A DNA stretch of 64,000 nt from Azorinus chamasolen (lineage: Eukaryota > Mollusca > Bivalvia > Cardiida > Solecurtidae). The stretch is from positions 65,188,412 through 65,252,411 of the forward strand of contig OY755240.1 in assembly GCA_963576725.1 (NCBI GenBank), read 5' to 3'. The notes below the pieces were generated by a model. The model saw only the letters and a list, made by a program, of their open reading frames with translations, was not told the DNA's origin and made no database searches. Made by a program: the position numbers and the translations under genes. Of the stretch, positions 41,654 to 52,522 are shown one piece after another (position 1 is the first letter of the stretch; each line of letters opens with the position of its first letter).

Positions 41654-43486
41654 AGCTCACCTGAGCTTGCTCAAGTGAGCTATTGTCATGGTGCTCCGTC
41701 CGGCGTCCGTCGTCGTGCGTTGTGTGTCGTGCGTCGTGCGTCGTCAACATTTGGCTTGTGAACACTCTAGAGGTCACATTTGTAGCCAAATCTTCATGAA
41801 ACTTGGTCAGAATGATTGTCTTGAAAAAATCTCGGATGAGTTCGAAAGTGGGTCATGTGGGGTCAAAAACTAGGTCACTAGGTCAAATTATTCAAAATCT
41901 TTGTGAACACTCTAGAGGTCACATTTTTAGTCCAATCTTCATGAAACTTAGTCAGAATGATTGTCTTGATAGAAACTTGGATGAGTTTGAAAGTGGGTCA
42001 CATACGGTTAAAAACTAGGTCACTGGGTCAAATTATTGAAAAACCTTGTGAACAATCTAGAGGTCACATTTTTAGTCCAATCTTGATCAGACTTGCTCAG
42101 GATGATATTCTTGATGATATCTCGATCAAGTTCGATCATGGGTGGGGCAGGATTAAAAAGTAGGTCATTAGGTCAAATCTTAAAAAAATCTTGTTTACAC
42201 TGTAGAAGCCACAATTTCTGCCTAATCTTCATCAAACTTGCTCAGAATGATAACCTTGATGATATCTTGATCGAGTTTGATCATATGTGGGCTTGGGTCA
42301 AAAAGTAGGTCACTAGGTCAAATCTTAGAAAAATCTTGTTTACACTCTAGAAGCCACATTTTCTGCCTATTCTTCATCAAACTTGCTCAGAATGATGACC
42401 TTGATGATATCTCAATTGAGATCCATCATGGGTGGGCTGGGGTCAAAATGTAGGTCACTAGGTCAAATCTTAGAAAAATCTTGTTTACACCCTAGAGGCC
42501 ACATTTTCAGCCCAATCTTGATCAAACTTGCTCAGAATGATAACCTTGATGATCTCTCATTTGAGTTCGGTTGTGGGTGGTGTGGGGTGAAAAAGTAGGT
42601 CACTAGGTCAAATCTTAGAAAAATCTTGCCTACACTCTAGAAGCCACATTTTCTGCCTAATCTTGATCACGCTTGCTCAGAATGATAATCTTATGCCGTG
42701 TGATTCTTGCTCAGAATGATAACCTTATGCCGTGTGATTCTTTAGCCTATTGGAGGGGCTGTATTCGAATAAACTTTTCAAGCTACAATAGTAATGTGTA
42801 CCTTGTCTGCATAAGCCTTTCAGATTGAATAACTCTCTGCACAATATGGATATTTTCAATGTTATCAAATGAAAATTAGAAATATTAATTTGTTTTCAAC
42901 ACAAGCCTCACCGATAGTCCATAAAATTAGCTCATTTAGGTATTTAACTATATAAGTAGCAAGCTTGCTGTTTATACAGCTAAATATCTAAATGAGCTAG
43001 TTTGGATTTGCAATGAAGAGAATTGGCAATCATAGACATGCGGTCAACTTTTCAAGCTACAATAGTAATGTGTACCTATATGTTTATATAGAAAACTTAA
43101 AAATCTTCTTCTCTGAAACTACCAATCAGATTTGAACGATATCTGGCAGGAATGGTCTTTAGGTGGCCCTCTTGCAAGTTTCTAAAATTCATGATGATAT
43201 CTAAAAAAACATGGCCGTCAGGGGGCGGGGCCACTTTCCTTATTTATTTATATAGAAAACTTTAAAAACCTTCTTCTCTGAAACTACCAATCAGATTTGA
43301 ATGATATCTGGCAGGAATGGTCTTTAGGTGGCCCTCTTGCAAGTTTCTAAAATTCTAAAATATGATGATATCTTGTATATTTTCAAATTTTAGAAAAATC
43401 TTGTCCATTACTTGTGTGTAACATTGTTGTAACCAACACTTAACAAATGTCAGGTGAGCGCCCCAGGACCCTCAGGGTCCTCTTGT
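41654..43486 (+). mobile_element. H5 Helitron-like element, copy 1
   Basis: Head AGCTCACCTGAGCTTGCTCAAGTGAGCT (hairpin), a CGTCGTGCG tract (41700-41745), then about seven units of about 140 bp with GTGAACACTCTAGAGGTCAC, CAATCTTCATGAAACTTG, TCAGAATGATTGTCTTGA and AGGTCACTAGGTCAAAT. A block at 42772-43077 differs (see findings). A second unit type with CTTCTTCTCTGAAACTACC runs to 43440. It ends CAGGTGAGCGCC, an AGGACCCTCAGGGTCCT stem-loop and CTTGTC. Open frames here are repeat artefacts. Confidence 0.8.
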
Positions 43487-43539
43487 CTTCTATAAATGGT
43501 ATATTGAATATGTTGACACATATATGCATCCTATATATA

Positions 43540-43773
43540 GCTGTCTGATCTGGGTCTACTTTGTTTGCAAAGGCATAGAAAGGCGTATTTATGGAGTAAA
43601 GGATTAAATTCAATGATATTTCACGTAAAATAGAGGTAATGTTTCTCTAAGACTTCCCTTCATATAAATGCTTTTCACGCCTTTTCAAACAGAGTAGAAC
43701 CAGGAACCAGATCAGATGGCTCCTGTAAGGACTGTTTGATCAGAGGCTGATCAGTTTGCTTTATATGAAATTA
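43540..43773. mobile_element. M1 MITE fragments
   Basis: GATCTGGGTCTACTTTGTTT (43548) and GGCGTATTTATGGAGTAAAG (43583) are MITE ends. From 43655, CCCTTCATATAAATGC, GAGTAGAACCAGGAACCAG and GATCAGATGGCTCCTG are an M1 left half and core. The copy is interrupted at 43774 by a pogo-like MITE. Confidence 0.6.
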
Positions 43774-43978
43774 CAGTAAAACCTCTCTAAAACGACCACT
43801 AAATTGTGTTAATTAGTTGGTATTTTAGGACAGGTGGCTGCTTAAAGCAAGGTGAAAGTAAAACAGAACGCTCCTATTGGAGCATTCTGTTTTACTTTCA
43901 CTTTACTTTAAGCAACCACTTGTCTTTACACAAAATACTTGATATAATCCAGTGGCCATTATAGAGAGGTTTTATTGT
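43774..43978. mobile_element. pogo-like MITE inserted in M1
   Basis: Termini CAGTAAAACCTCTCTAAAAC and (reverse) CAATAAAACCTCTCTATAAT with TA outside. The core AGCAAGGTGAAAGTAAAACAG pairs with its inverse around CTCCTATTGGAG. Close relative of 30239-30431. Confidence 0.8.
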
Positions 43979-44213
43979 ATAATAGATTTGACACTACAGT
44001 TTCTGCCAATACCAAAATATACTTTGTTCATTAGCATTATAAAAAAAAATTCAGCTATTAAATATTCATGATATCAGTATTTCTTTAACCCTATCTTTCA
44101 TATAAACGTGTTTTCATGCATTTCAATTTGAAAGATCTGTTTCTTTACTTTCTAAAATGGCTACAATGTTCCACCTTACAAACTAATTTGTATATGAATA
44201 TTCAGTAGGTATT
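43979..44213. mobile_element. M1 MITE right part and a second M1 fragment
   Basis: TATTCATGATATCAGTATTT (44064) is M1 text. From 44092, CATATAAACGTGTTTTCATG, AAGATCTGTTTCTTTAC and GAATATTCAGTAGGTATTAA match the right half of the copy at 18500-18741. Confidence 0.6.
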
Positions 44214-44433
44214 AACCCTTTCCCATTTTTTGATCCAACCTCTTTGATTAAAACAAACCAAAAGGAGCATTATAGCTAGAGAAAAGGACTTTTTCAGAAT
44301 TGTGCAGGTTTGAAACCATTGTGATAAATGGAGCATTTGCTCCTGTGGAGCAAATGCTCTATTCATCACAATTGTTTCACAAAGTGACTTTTACAGAAGT
44401 GTCAAAAGGCGTCAATATGCAGGAATGGGTTAA
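44212..44433. mobile_element. M3 MITE, copy g, just upstream of an exon
   Basis: TTAA at 44212-44215 and 44430-44433; CCCTTTCCCATTTTTTGATC on the left and GCAGGAATGGG on the right. The palindrome GAAACCATTGTGATAAATGG / CTATTCATCACAATTG is at 44312-44378. About 90 bp upstream of the acceptor of the next exon. Confidence 0.8.
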
Positions 44434-44521
44434 ATATCTAACATCCCATGATAGTGACTATTCAGTTCTTCTTTCAGCAGGTGGTATAAATTTTCCTAAA
44501 ATTTGCTTGTTTGCATTGTAG

Positions 44522-45483
44522 TCTGCAGCATGTCGTCGGCTGTGGAACAGTTTATGGGAAATTGACAGTCCATATTGATAAAGAACCATGTATGGCAATC
44601 TATAATAACATTCAAGAGATTCTCTCCCGATATTTATATCACCATGACTACAGGGTTCAGATTCTGCGGAACAGAAAGCACCATGCTAATATGGACGGGT
44701 CAATTGAGCCAGGCAATGTTATTAAAGCTGAGTTAACGGAAGAAAACTTTGAAAGACTACAGAGAGAGAGGGCCAAGACTGGTCAGATAGTTCATAGGGA
44801 GAAAATAGGCACCCTTGGGTGCTTTGTTGGTCTACGGAAGACTTGTAAGGATGACAAGATGGATTGTGGGGTAGCAGGAGTAGTAGAGGCCATGGAGGAT
44901 GGGACAAAATCAAGTGAGTGTAAGGCAGGTGAAGCAAAAGCAGATCTGTATTGTATCACATGTGCTCATTGCCTTAGTGATTGCTCTCCAGATGTTAAAG
45001 TGTTGTTAAATGATAGGAATACAGGCTTCCGGGACTTGGGGGTGAGGGAACTGTCTCATGATGATGGGCAAAGAATAGATATTGCTGCTGTGCGAGTTAG
45101 AGATGAAAATAGAGAGAACTGTGAGGTACAGATAGAGTTCTGTCAGTGGGAGTTTTGTGATGAGAATGCAGGTGACATTGTAGGAGACCTTGTAGAGAAT
45201 CATGTTTTCAAGCTTGGAGCAGTCACACAGCACACAGAAGGTGTGGTGATATCTAACAACTACCAATCATCACTTCACCGTCATACTAGAGCAAGCGTGA
45301 TACAGCGTGGGAATGAAACACGACGCAATTTCCATGATGATTACAATATTTTAGTCGATGTCATTCAAGGTGAAGAACCCCAAGCTGAAGGAGGTTTGTT
45401 TGCTGAAGATGTTGAAGAAGAAAAAGAAGAAGAAGAAGAAGTAGAAGAAGAAAGTGTTGAAGAAGAAGAAGAAGAAGAGTCAG
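44522..45483 (+). CDS. Host gene, exon 5 of those recognised: PA-clan protease-like domain and Glu-rich tract
   Basis: Acceptor TTTGCATTGTAG ends at 44521; donor TCAG|GTATTT begins at 45484. Phase 2 in, phase 1 out; 320 codons. Residues 1-90 (LQHVVGCGTVYGKLTVHIDK onward) precede a candidate chymotrypsin-like fold: GTLGCFVGLRK, LYCITCAHCLSD (a His motif like TAAHC), QRIDIAAVRVRD (an Asp motif like DIALI) and VFKLGAVTQHTEGVV. The serine (GDSG) that should follow is not in this exon, and the text turns into a run of about 25 Glu with few breaks (45400-45480). I infer a trypsin-like protein that may or may not be catalytic. The family is not recognised. Confidence 0.85.
45405..45482 (+). repeat. 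GAA/GAG trinucleotide tract coding for poly-Glu
   Basis: Almost uninterrupted GAA codons with GTA, AGT and GTT interruptions, ending 1 bp before the splice donor. A purine-only strand over about 70 bases. Such tracts are prone to length change. Confidence 0.85.
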
Positions 45484-45514
45484 GTATTTGAATGCTTTCT
45501 TCTTTGAGTAACTG

Positions 45515-45646
45515 TCAGAGGTCCAGATAAGATGCGTAAACTAAAACAGTTTTGAGAACAACTTCTTTATTTCTCCTCCAAACCCTATGTTGTTACCCTC
45601 TTTAGAATTGTCTTGAAGAGTTTAAATTACTTGTGTTATAGTTTTT
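45515..45646. mobile_element. M2 MITE, left half, cut by H7
   Basis: CAGAGGTCCAGATAAGATGC, TTCTTTATTTCTCCTCCAAA and CTTTAGAATTGTCTTGAAGA match 21902-22010. The inverted arm is missing because the H7 element begins at 45647. Confidence 0.65.
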
Positions 45647-48600
45647 AGCTCACCTGGCACAAAGTGCCAAGATGAGCTATCGGGATGATCCTATGTCCGG
45701 CGTCGTGCGTATGTGCGTCGTGCATACGTGGGGGCGTCAACAATTTACTTAAACATCTTCTTCTCTGGAACTACAAAGCCAAGAGCTTTGATATTTTGTA
45801 TGTAGCATGATGTAATGGTCCTCTACAAAGATTGTTCAAATTATGTCCCCTGGGCCAAAAATGGCCCCGCCCCAGGGCTTATCAGTTTTTCATAGGAAAA
45901 TCTTTAAAAATCTCTGAAACTGTAAGGCATAGACCTTTGATATTTGGTATGTAGCATGATCTAATGGTCCTCTACTAAAATTGTTCACATTATGACCCCC
46001 GGGCCAAAAATGGCCCCGCCCCAGGGCTTATCAGTTTTTCATAGGAAAATCTTTAAAAATCTTCTTCTCTGAAACAGTAAGGCATAGACCTTTGATATTT
46101 GGTATGTAGCATCATCTAATGGTCCTCTACTAAGATTCTTCAAATGATGACCCCCAGGACAAAAATGGCCCCGCCCCAGGGCTTATCAGTTTTTCATAGG
46201 AAAATCTTTAAAAATCTTCTTCTCTGAAACTGTAAGGCATAGACCTTTGATATTTGGTATGTAGCATCATCTAATGGTCCTCTACTAAGATTCTTCAAAT
46301 CATGACCCCTGGGCCAAAAATGGCTCCGCCCCAGGGCTTATCAGTTTTTCATTGGAAAATCTTTAGAAATCTTCTTCTCTGAAAATGTAAGGAATTAGAC
46401 CTTTGGTATTTGGTATGTAGTATCATCTAATGGTCCTCTACTAAGATTGTTCAAATTATGACCCCCAGGACAAAAATGGCCCGCCCTGGGGCTTATCAGT
46501 TTTTCATAGGAAAATCTTTAAAAATCTTCTTTTCTGAAAATGTAAGGAATAGACCTTTAGTATTTGGTATGTAGCATCATCTAATGGTCCTCTTCTAAGA
46601 TTGTTCAAATGATGACCCCCAGGACAAAAATGACCCCGTCCCGGGGCTTATCAGTTTTTCATAGGAAAATCTTTAAAAATCTTCTTCTCTAAAATTATAA
46701 GGTATAGACCTATAGACCTCTGATATTTGGTATGTAGCATTATTTTATGGTCCTCTACCTAGATTAATCAAATTATGATCCCTGGACCAAAAATGGCCCC
46801 GCCCAAGGGCTTATCAGTTTTTCATAGGAAAATCTTTAAAAATCTTCTCCTCCACAACTGTAAGGTTTAGACCCTTGATATATGGTATGTAGCATCATCT
46901 AATGGTTTTCTACCAAGAATATTCAAATTATTACCCCTGGGTCAAAAATGGCCCCGCCCTGGTGCTTATCAGTTTTCATATGACAAGCTTTAAGAATCTT
47001 CTTCTCCAAAACTGTAAGGCAGAGATCTTTAATATTTGGTATGTAGCGCTATCTAATATTTTTCTACCAAGATTGTTCAAATTATGTCCCCTGGGTTGAA
47101 AATGGTCCCGCCCAGGGGCATATCAGTTTTTAGCTCACCAGAGCACAAAGTGCTCAGTGTGAGCTTTTGTGATCGCCCGTTGTCCGTCGTCCGTGGTCGT
47201 GCGTCGTCCGTCGTTCGTCGTCCGTCATCAACAATTTGAACCTTTAAAAATCTTCTCCTCTGAATCTACAGGGATCTCAACTTTCATCTTTGGCACATAG
47301 CATTATATTCAGGTCCTCTACAAAAGTTATATAAATTATGCCCCTGGGGTCAAAATTGACCCCGCTCCAGGGGTGCCTTGTTTTCAATAGAAACATATAG
47401 TAAAACTTTGAAAATCTTCTCCTCTGAAACCAGAATGTTCTCAGCTTTCATAATTGGCACATAGCATTATGTTTAGGTCCTCTACAAAATTATATAAGTT
47501 ATGGCCCTGGGGTCAAAGTTGGCCCCGCCCCAGGGGTGGGCAGTTTTCAATAGAATCATATAGTGCAAACTTAGAAAATCTTCTCCTCTGAAACTGGAAG
47601 GTTCTTAGCTTTCATATTTAGCACATAGCATCATGTTCAGGTCCTCTACAAAAGTTATATAAATTATGGCCCCGGGGTCAAAATTGGCCACGCCCCAGGG
47701 GTGGGCTGTTTTCAATAGAAACAAATAGTGAAATCTTTGAAAATCTTCTTCTCTGAAACTGGAAGGCTCTTAGCTTTCATATTTGGCACATAGCATCATG
47801 TTCAGGTCCTCTACATAAGTTATATTATTTATGGCCCCGGGGTCAAAATTGGCCCCGCCCCAGGGGTGGGCAGTTTTCAAAAGAAACAAATAGTGAAATA
47901 TTTGAAAATCTTCTCATCTGAAACTGGAAAGTTCGAAGCTTTCATATTTGGCACATAGCATCATGTTCAGGTCCTTTACAAAAGTTATATAAATTATGGC
48001 CCCGGGGTCAAAATTGGCCCGGCCCCAGGGGTTTGCAGTTTTCAATAGAAACAGATAGTGAAATCTTTGAAAATCTTCTTCTCTGAAACTGGAAGGCTCT
48101 CAGCTTTCATATTTGGCACATAGCATCATGTTCAGGTCCTCTACAAAAGTTATATAAATTATGGCCCCGGGGTCAAAATTGGCCCCGCCCCAGGGGTGGG
48201 CAGTTTTCAATAGAAACAAATAGTGAAATCTTTGAAAATCTTCTCGTCTGAAACTGGAAGGCTCTTATCTTTCATATTTGGCACATATCATTATGTTCAG
48301 GTCTTCTACAAAAGTTATATAAATTATGGCCCTGGGGTCAAAATTGGCCCCGTCCCAGGGGTGAACAGATTTCAATAGAAACAAATAGTGAAATCTTTGA
48401 AAATCTTCTTCTCTGAAACTGGAAGGCTCTCAGCTTTCATATTTGGCACAGAGCATCATGTTCAGGTCCTCTACAAAAGTTATATAAATTATGGTCTCGG
48501 GGTTAAAATTGGCCCTGCCACAGGGGTGGGCCGTTTTCAATAGAAACATATTGAGAAAACTTTGAAAATCTTCTTCTCTGAAACTGGAATGTTAATCTCA

Positions 48601-49137
48601 GCTTTCATATTTGGCTCATAGCATCATGTTCAGGTCCCCTACAAGTTTTTCTAAATTATGGCCCCAGGGTCAAAATTGGCCCGCCCTAGGGCCGACTAGT
48701 TTTCTATAGAAACATATCGTGAAAACTTTGAAAATCTTCTCCTCTGATTGTCTGGTGAGCGCTTCAGGGCCATTCTGGCCCTCTTGTTCATAGGAAAGTT
48801 TTAAAAAATCTTCTTCTCTTAAAAATCTTTAAAAGTCTTCTGTGAACTTGTAAGGCATAGACCTTAGATATTTGGTATGTTGCATTATCTAATAGTCCTC
48901 TACCAAGATTTTCAAATTATGAGCCCCGGATCAAAAATGGCCCCGCCCTGGGGCTTAACATTTTTTCATAGGAAAATCTTTAAAATATCTTCTCCAAATC
49001 TGTAAGGTCTAGACTCTTTATATTTAGTATGTAGCATGGGTTTTCTACCAAGATTTTTCAAATTATGCAATCTGTCATTGAAATCATTAATCTGTTATGA
49101 ACAGGTGAGTGATTACGGGCCATCATGGCCCTCTTGT
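45647..49137 (+). mobile_element. H7 Helitron-like element, copy 1, split by H2
   Basis: Head AGCTCACCTGGCAC AAA GTGCCAAGATGAGCT, a CGTCGTGCGTATGTGCG tract, then about ten units of about 155 bp with GATATTTGGTATGTAGCATC, AATGGTCCTCTACTAAG and CAAAAATGGCCCCGCCC. At 47131 H2 enters between ATCAGTTTT and CATAGGAAA, a junction seen uninterrupted in the other units. It ends ACAGGTGAG, a GGGCCATCATGGCCC stem-loop and TCTTGTT. Confidence 0.85.
47132..48788 (+). mobile_element. H2 Helitron-like element, copy 3, inside H7
   Basis: Head hairpin AGCTCACCAGAGCAC AAA GTGCTCAGTGTGAGC, a CCGTCGTCC tract, about nine units of about 160 bp, a right arm TGGTGAGCGCTTC, a GGCCATTCTGGCC stem-loop and CTCTTGTT. 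The unit sequence is closely similar to 39318-41296. Confidence 0.85.
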
Positions 49138-49510
49138 TTCAGGAACCTTGTGTCAGAGTTTCCCTTGAATCCATCTTTAAAGGTTTCAGCCCTAAAAACA
49201 ATGTGTACCCATTGTAAACATGTTCATTTCAAATTGTAAATGGCAGATGAATGATGTCTAGTGGAACATTCAATTTTTCCCAAGAGTAATTATAGCTCTT
49301 AGAAGTTGAAGCCATATATGAAATTATGCAATTTATAATGTCACATGCCGAGAGGCAGTGAATCACTTAGGGATCACTTTTCCATCGTCTGTCTGTCTGT
49401 CCATCACACTTTCTTATTTTGGCTGTATTTTCTAAATAATCATTATAGAGCTTTCAAATTGAGGACCATTGATGTAACTAAGGTTCATCACTCTACATGC
49501 AATACTTTTT
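49138..49510. other. Intron spacer with a possible decayed repeat head
   Basis: CGTCTGTCTGTCTGTCCATC (49388) followed by ACACTTTCTTATTTTGGC resembles the microsatellite plus leader of a Helitron-like element, without a head hairpin. An open frame around 49140-49239 follows a TTTCAG but shows no phase or domain evidence. Confidence 0.3.
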
Positions 49511-49928
49511 AGCTCACCAGAGCACAAAGTGCTCAAGGTGAGCTATTGTGATACCCCTGTGTCCGGCGTCCGGCGTCCGTCTGTCCGTCTGTCAGTCTGT
49601 CCGTCTGTCTGTCCGTCAACAATTTCAAACGACTTCTTCTCTGAAACCGACTGCCCAATTGTAACCAAACTTGGTCAGATACATACTGTGGGTGGGTGCT
49701 TCAAAAGTTGTTAAAAGATAGTGGGCGGGGCCATCGGTCTTGTTGCCATGGCAACTGTACGCAAAATCTAGAAAAATCTTCTTCTCCGGAATGACTTGTC
49801 CGATTTGAATATAGTTTTCACCAAAATGTTTCTCAGTTGATAGACTTTTAAAGTTGTTAAAAGAATTTTGATCCGGCGAAAAACATGGCCGCCAGAGGGC
49901 GTGGTCATTTTTTCCATATATGGTAATA

Positions 49929-51210
49929 CAGTGAAACCTGTGAAAACCGGACCCTGTGTAAACCGGTTTACTCTCGAAACCGGCCGATTTGTTCGGTCCC
50001 GATTTTTTTCCTTCTTTTCCCATTATGAAAATCCCTCTAAAAACCGGACCCTGTGAAAACCGGATACCGGACGGGTCTTGCCAAATATTTGTCTCATTTC
50101 AACCCAAATTCACCTGTGTAAACCGGGTGCCAAAAACCAGCGGACCGGAACGTAATTTGCTGACCGGCCTCTCAACACGCTTATGCAACATGACACCTCG
50201 CGCCATTGTTTACACAGTGCAATTATCAATAGTCGGGATTAACGGTATGGCTAGGTATAAAATCCTGACCAGTTAATGAATAAGGGAACGAATGGAAAAC
50301 TGTAAAAACAAATAACAGTAATGATCGGACTACAAACCTTACCTGCACTAATCTTGGGACAAAGTTTTGTTATTAATCAACAACAATTACAAATCCATTA
50401 ATGATCTTATTTCACTTTCCTAACCCTTCTGATGCTGGCACACAAAAAACATCTGCACAAAGATTTTGAAATCTTGTCCATTTTCCCCTTAATCCTGGTG
50501 AATGATTGTTAAAAGCTATCACATTCGTACTTGGAGTGACCTCGAGATTAAATTTGCAACATCCTGTAACCCTTTGCCTGTTACGAAAGTTTGCACAATC
50601 ATCTTTATTAAAACTTCACAAATTCGCTTATATTTCTTGTAGAAATGATGACTAAGTTACCATCAACAAACATCTTGGATCCAGATCAGGCTCCGAGTTA
50701 CTCGGCGTCTCATCCGGATCCAGTTTGTTTGCATACATGACATGACGCTCGCGACCAGCAGATTAAGGGTTAAACGTGTCCCATTTAGCTCTGGCTACCA
50801 CACCCGTTTGTGTCACAAGTGAGAAAATGAAACAAGATAGGTTACACGTTTACAGATGTGTATGTGATGCTGGACGTGAATTAAACATACACACACTCGT
50901 GCATTGTTATTATGTCCATGGAATCATTGAGGAATACATATGCAACACCAAAAAGTCAGTAGGATATTTGTGCAGTTCATTCTTTCTTTATTTTTCTTTT
51001 TACTTTGGTCGTAATTCAGATCAGTCTAATATTTGTTTCATCTAGTTGCACATAAGAAACTCATAAGGATTGGGTGAATTAAAACTGAACAGTCTACACA
51101 CACTTTACTGGTTTTCTCGTCAAAATTTCGAACCTGAAAAAACCGGTCACCTCTGAAAACCGGCCGATCGATCTGTCCCCGAGGGGGTCCGGTTTTCACA
51201 GGTTTCACTG
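49929..51210. mobile_element. pogo-like non-autonomous element, 1.28 kb
   Basis: Termini CAGTGAAACCTGTGAAAACC and (reverse) CAGTGAAACCTGTGAAAACC are identical for at least 20 bp, flanked by TA (49927-49928 and 51211-51212). Inner copies of AAAACCGGACCCTGTG recur at 50038-50065. The interior has no transposase-like frame and includes an M4 MITE. CAGTGAAACC and TA are pogo/Tigger traits. Confidence 0.85.
50566..50773. mobile_element. M4 TTAA-type MITE, copy 2, inside the pogo-like element
   Basis: The left end CCCTTTGCCTGTTACG follows GTAA; TTAA at 50770-50773 follows TTAAGGG. The core has TTGGATCCAGATCAGGC, a GAGTTACTC centre and CATCCGGATCCAG, an imperfect palindrome related to 28259-28322. 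Confidence 0.7.
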
Positions 51211-52522
51211 TATATGAAAATCTTTAAAAATCTTATTCTCTGAAACCATTCTGTCCTAGACCATTGATATTTGGTATGTAGCATGATCTCATGGTCCTCT
51301 ACAAAGATTGTTCAAATTATGACCCCCGGGCCAAAATTGGCCCCGCCCAAGGGCTTATTAGTTTTTCATTGGAAAATCTTTAAAAATCTTCTTCTCTGAA
51401 ACTGTAAGGCCTAGAACTTTGATATTTGGTATGTAGCATGATCTTATGGTCCTCTACAAAGAATGTTCAAATAATGACCCCTGGGCCAAAAATGGCCCCG
51501 CCCAAGGGCTTATCAGTTTTTCATAGGAAAATCTTTAAAAATCTTCTTCTCTGAAACTGTAAGGCCTAGACCTTTGATATTTCGTATATAGCATGATCTT
51601 ATGGTCCTCTACTAAAGTTGTTCAAATTATGACCCCGGGGCCAAAAATGGCCCCGCCGAAGGGCTTATCAGTTTTTCATAGGAAAATCTTTATAAATCTT
51701 CTTCTCTGAAACTGTATGGCCTAGACCTTTGATATTATGTATGTAGCATGATCTTATGATCCTCTACAAATATTGTTCAAATTATGACCCCCGTGCCAAA
51801 AATTGGCCCTGCCCAAGGGCTTATCAGTTTTTCATAGGAAAAGCTTTAAAAATCTTCTTCTCGGAAACTGTAAGGCCTAGACTTTTGTTATTTGGTATGT
51901 AGCATGATCTCATGGTCCTCTACAAAAGTTGTTCAAATTATGATCCTCGGGTCAAAAATGGCCCCGCCCAAGGGCTTATCAGTTTTTCATAGGAAAAGCT
52001 TTAAAAATCTTCTTCTCTGAAACTGTAAGGCCTAGACCTTTGATATTTAGTATGTAGCATGATCTTATGGTCCTCTACAAATATTGTTCAAATTATGACC
52101 CCTGGGCCAAAAATGGCCCCGCCCAAGGGCTTATCAGTTTTTCATAGGAAAATCTTTAAAAATCTACTGAAACTGTAAGGCCTAGACCTTTGATATTTGG
52201 TATGTAACATGATCTAATGATCCTCTACAAATATGTAGCTGTGGCTTGTGGTCCTCTGCCAAGAATGTTTAACTTACGACCCTGACCACTGGGCGAAACT
52301 TGGCCCTGCCTCAGGGCTTATCAGTTTTTCATGGGAAAAATATAAATATTATCTTTCTCTGAAACCATAAGGCTTAGACCTTTAATTAATGGCATATTGC
52401 TTTGCCTTGTGGTTCTCTACCAAGGGTGTACACATGATTTCTTGTGGTCAAATATGTCCCGCCCCTGGGGTTATGTCTGGTGAGCGCTTCAGGGCCTCAT
52501 GGCCCTCTTGTTTTTGAGTTAT

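Larger units (their letters stand above)
49511..52511 (+). mobile_element. H9 Helitron-like element, mosaic, split by a pogo-like element
   Basis: Head AGCTCACCAGAGCAC AAA GTGCTCAAGGTGAGCT (H2-like), then a long GTCCGTCTGTC tract (49570-49618). A core unit ACTTCTTCTCTGAAACCGAC (H5-like) reaches 49926. The pogo-like element 49929-51210 interrupts. From 51213 the units are H7-like (TTTGATATTTGGTATGTAGC, CCAAAAATGGCCCCGCCC), to GGTGAGCGCTTC, a GGGCCTCATGGCCC stem-loop and TCTTGTT. It combines parts of three families. Confidence 0.75.

Noticed and set aside
41688..42598. A ladder of similar open frames of about 70 residues (SLGQIIEKPCEQSRGHIFSP type)
   Set aside because: They follow the tandem units of H5 one for one and reappear at 61665-61880 in the second H5 copy; repeat artefacts, not a gene family.
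49138..49239. Possible host exon after a TTTCAG
   Set aside because: No donor in a suitable place, a stop soon after in the required phase, and exons at 45483 and 59175 already join in phase.
49625..50276. Open frames across the H9 element and pogo-like end
   Set aside because: They cross the boundary of two mobile elements and contain repeat words (KTGPCENR from AAAACCGGACCCTGTG).
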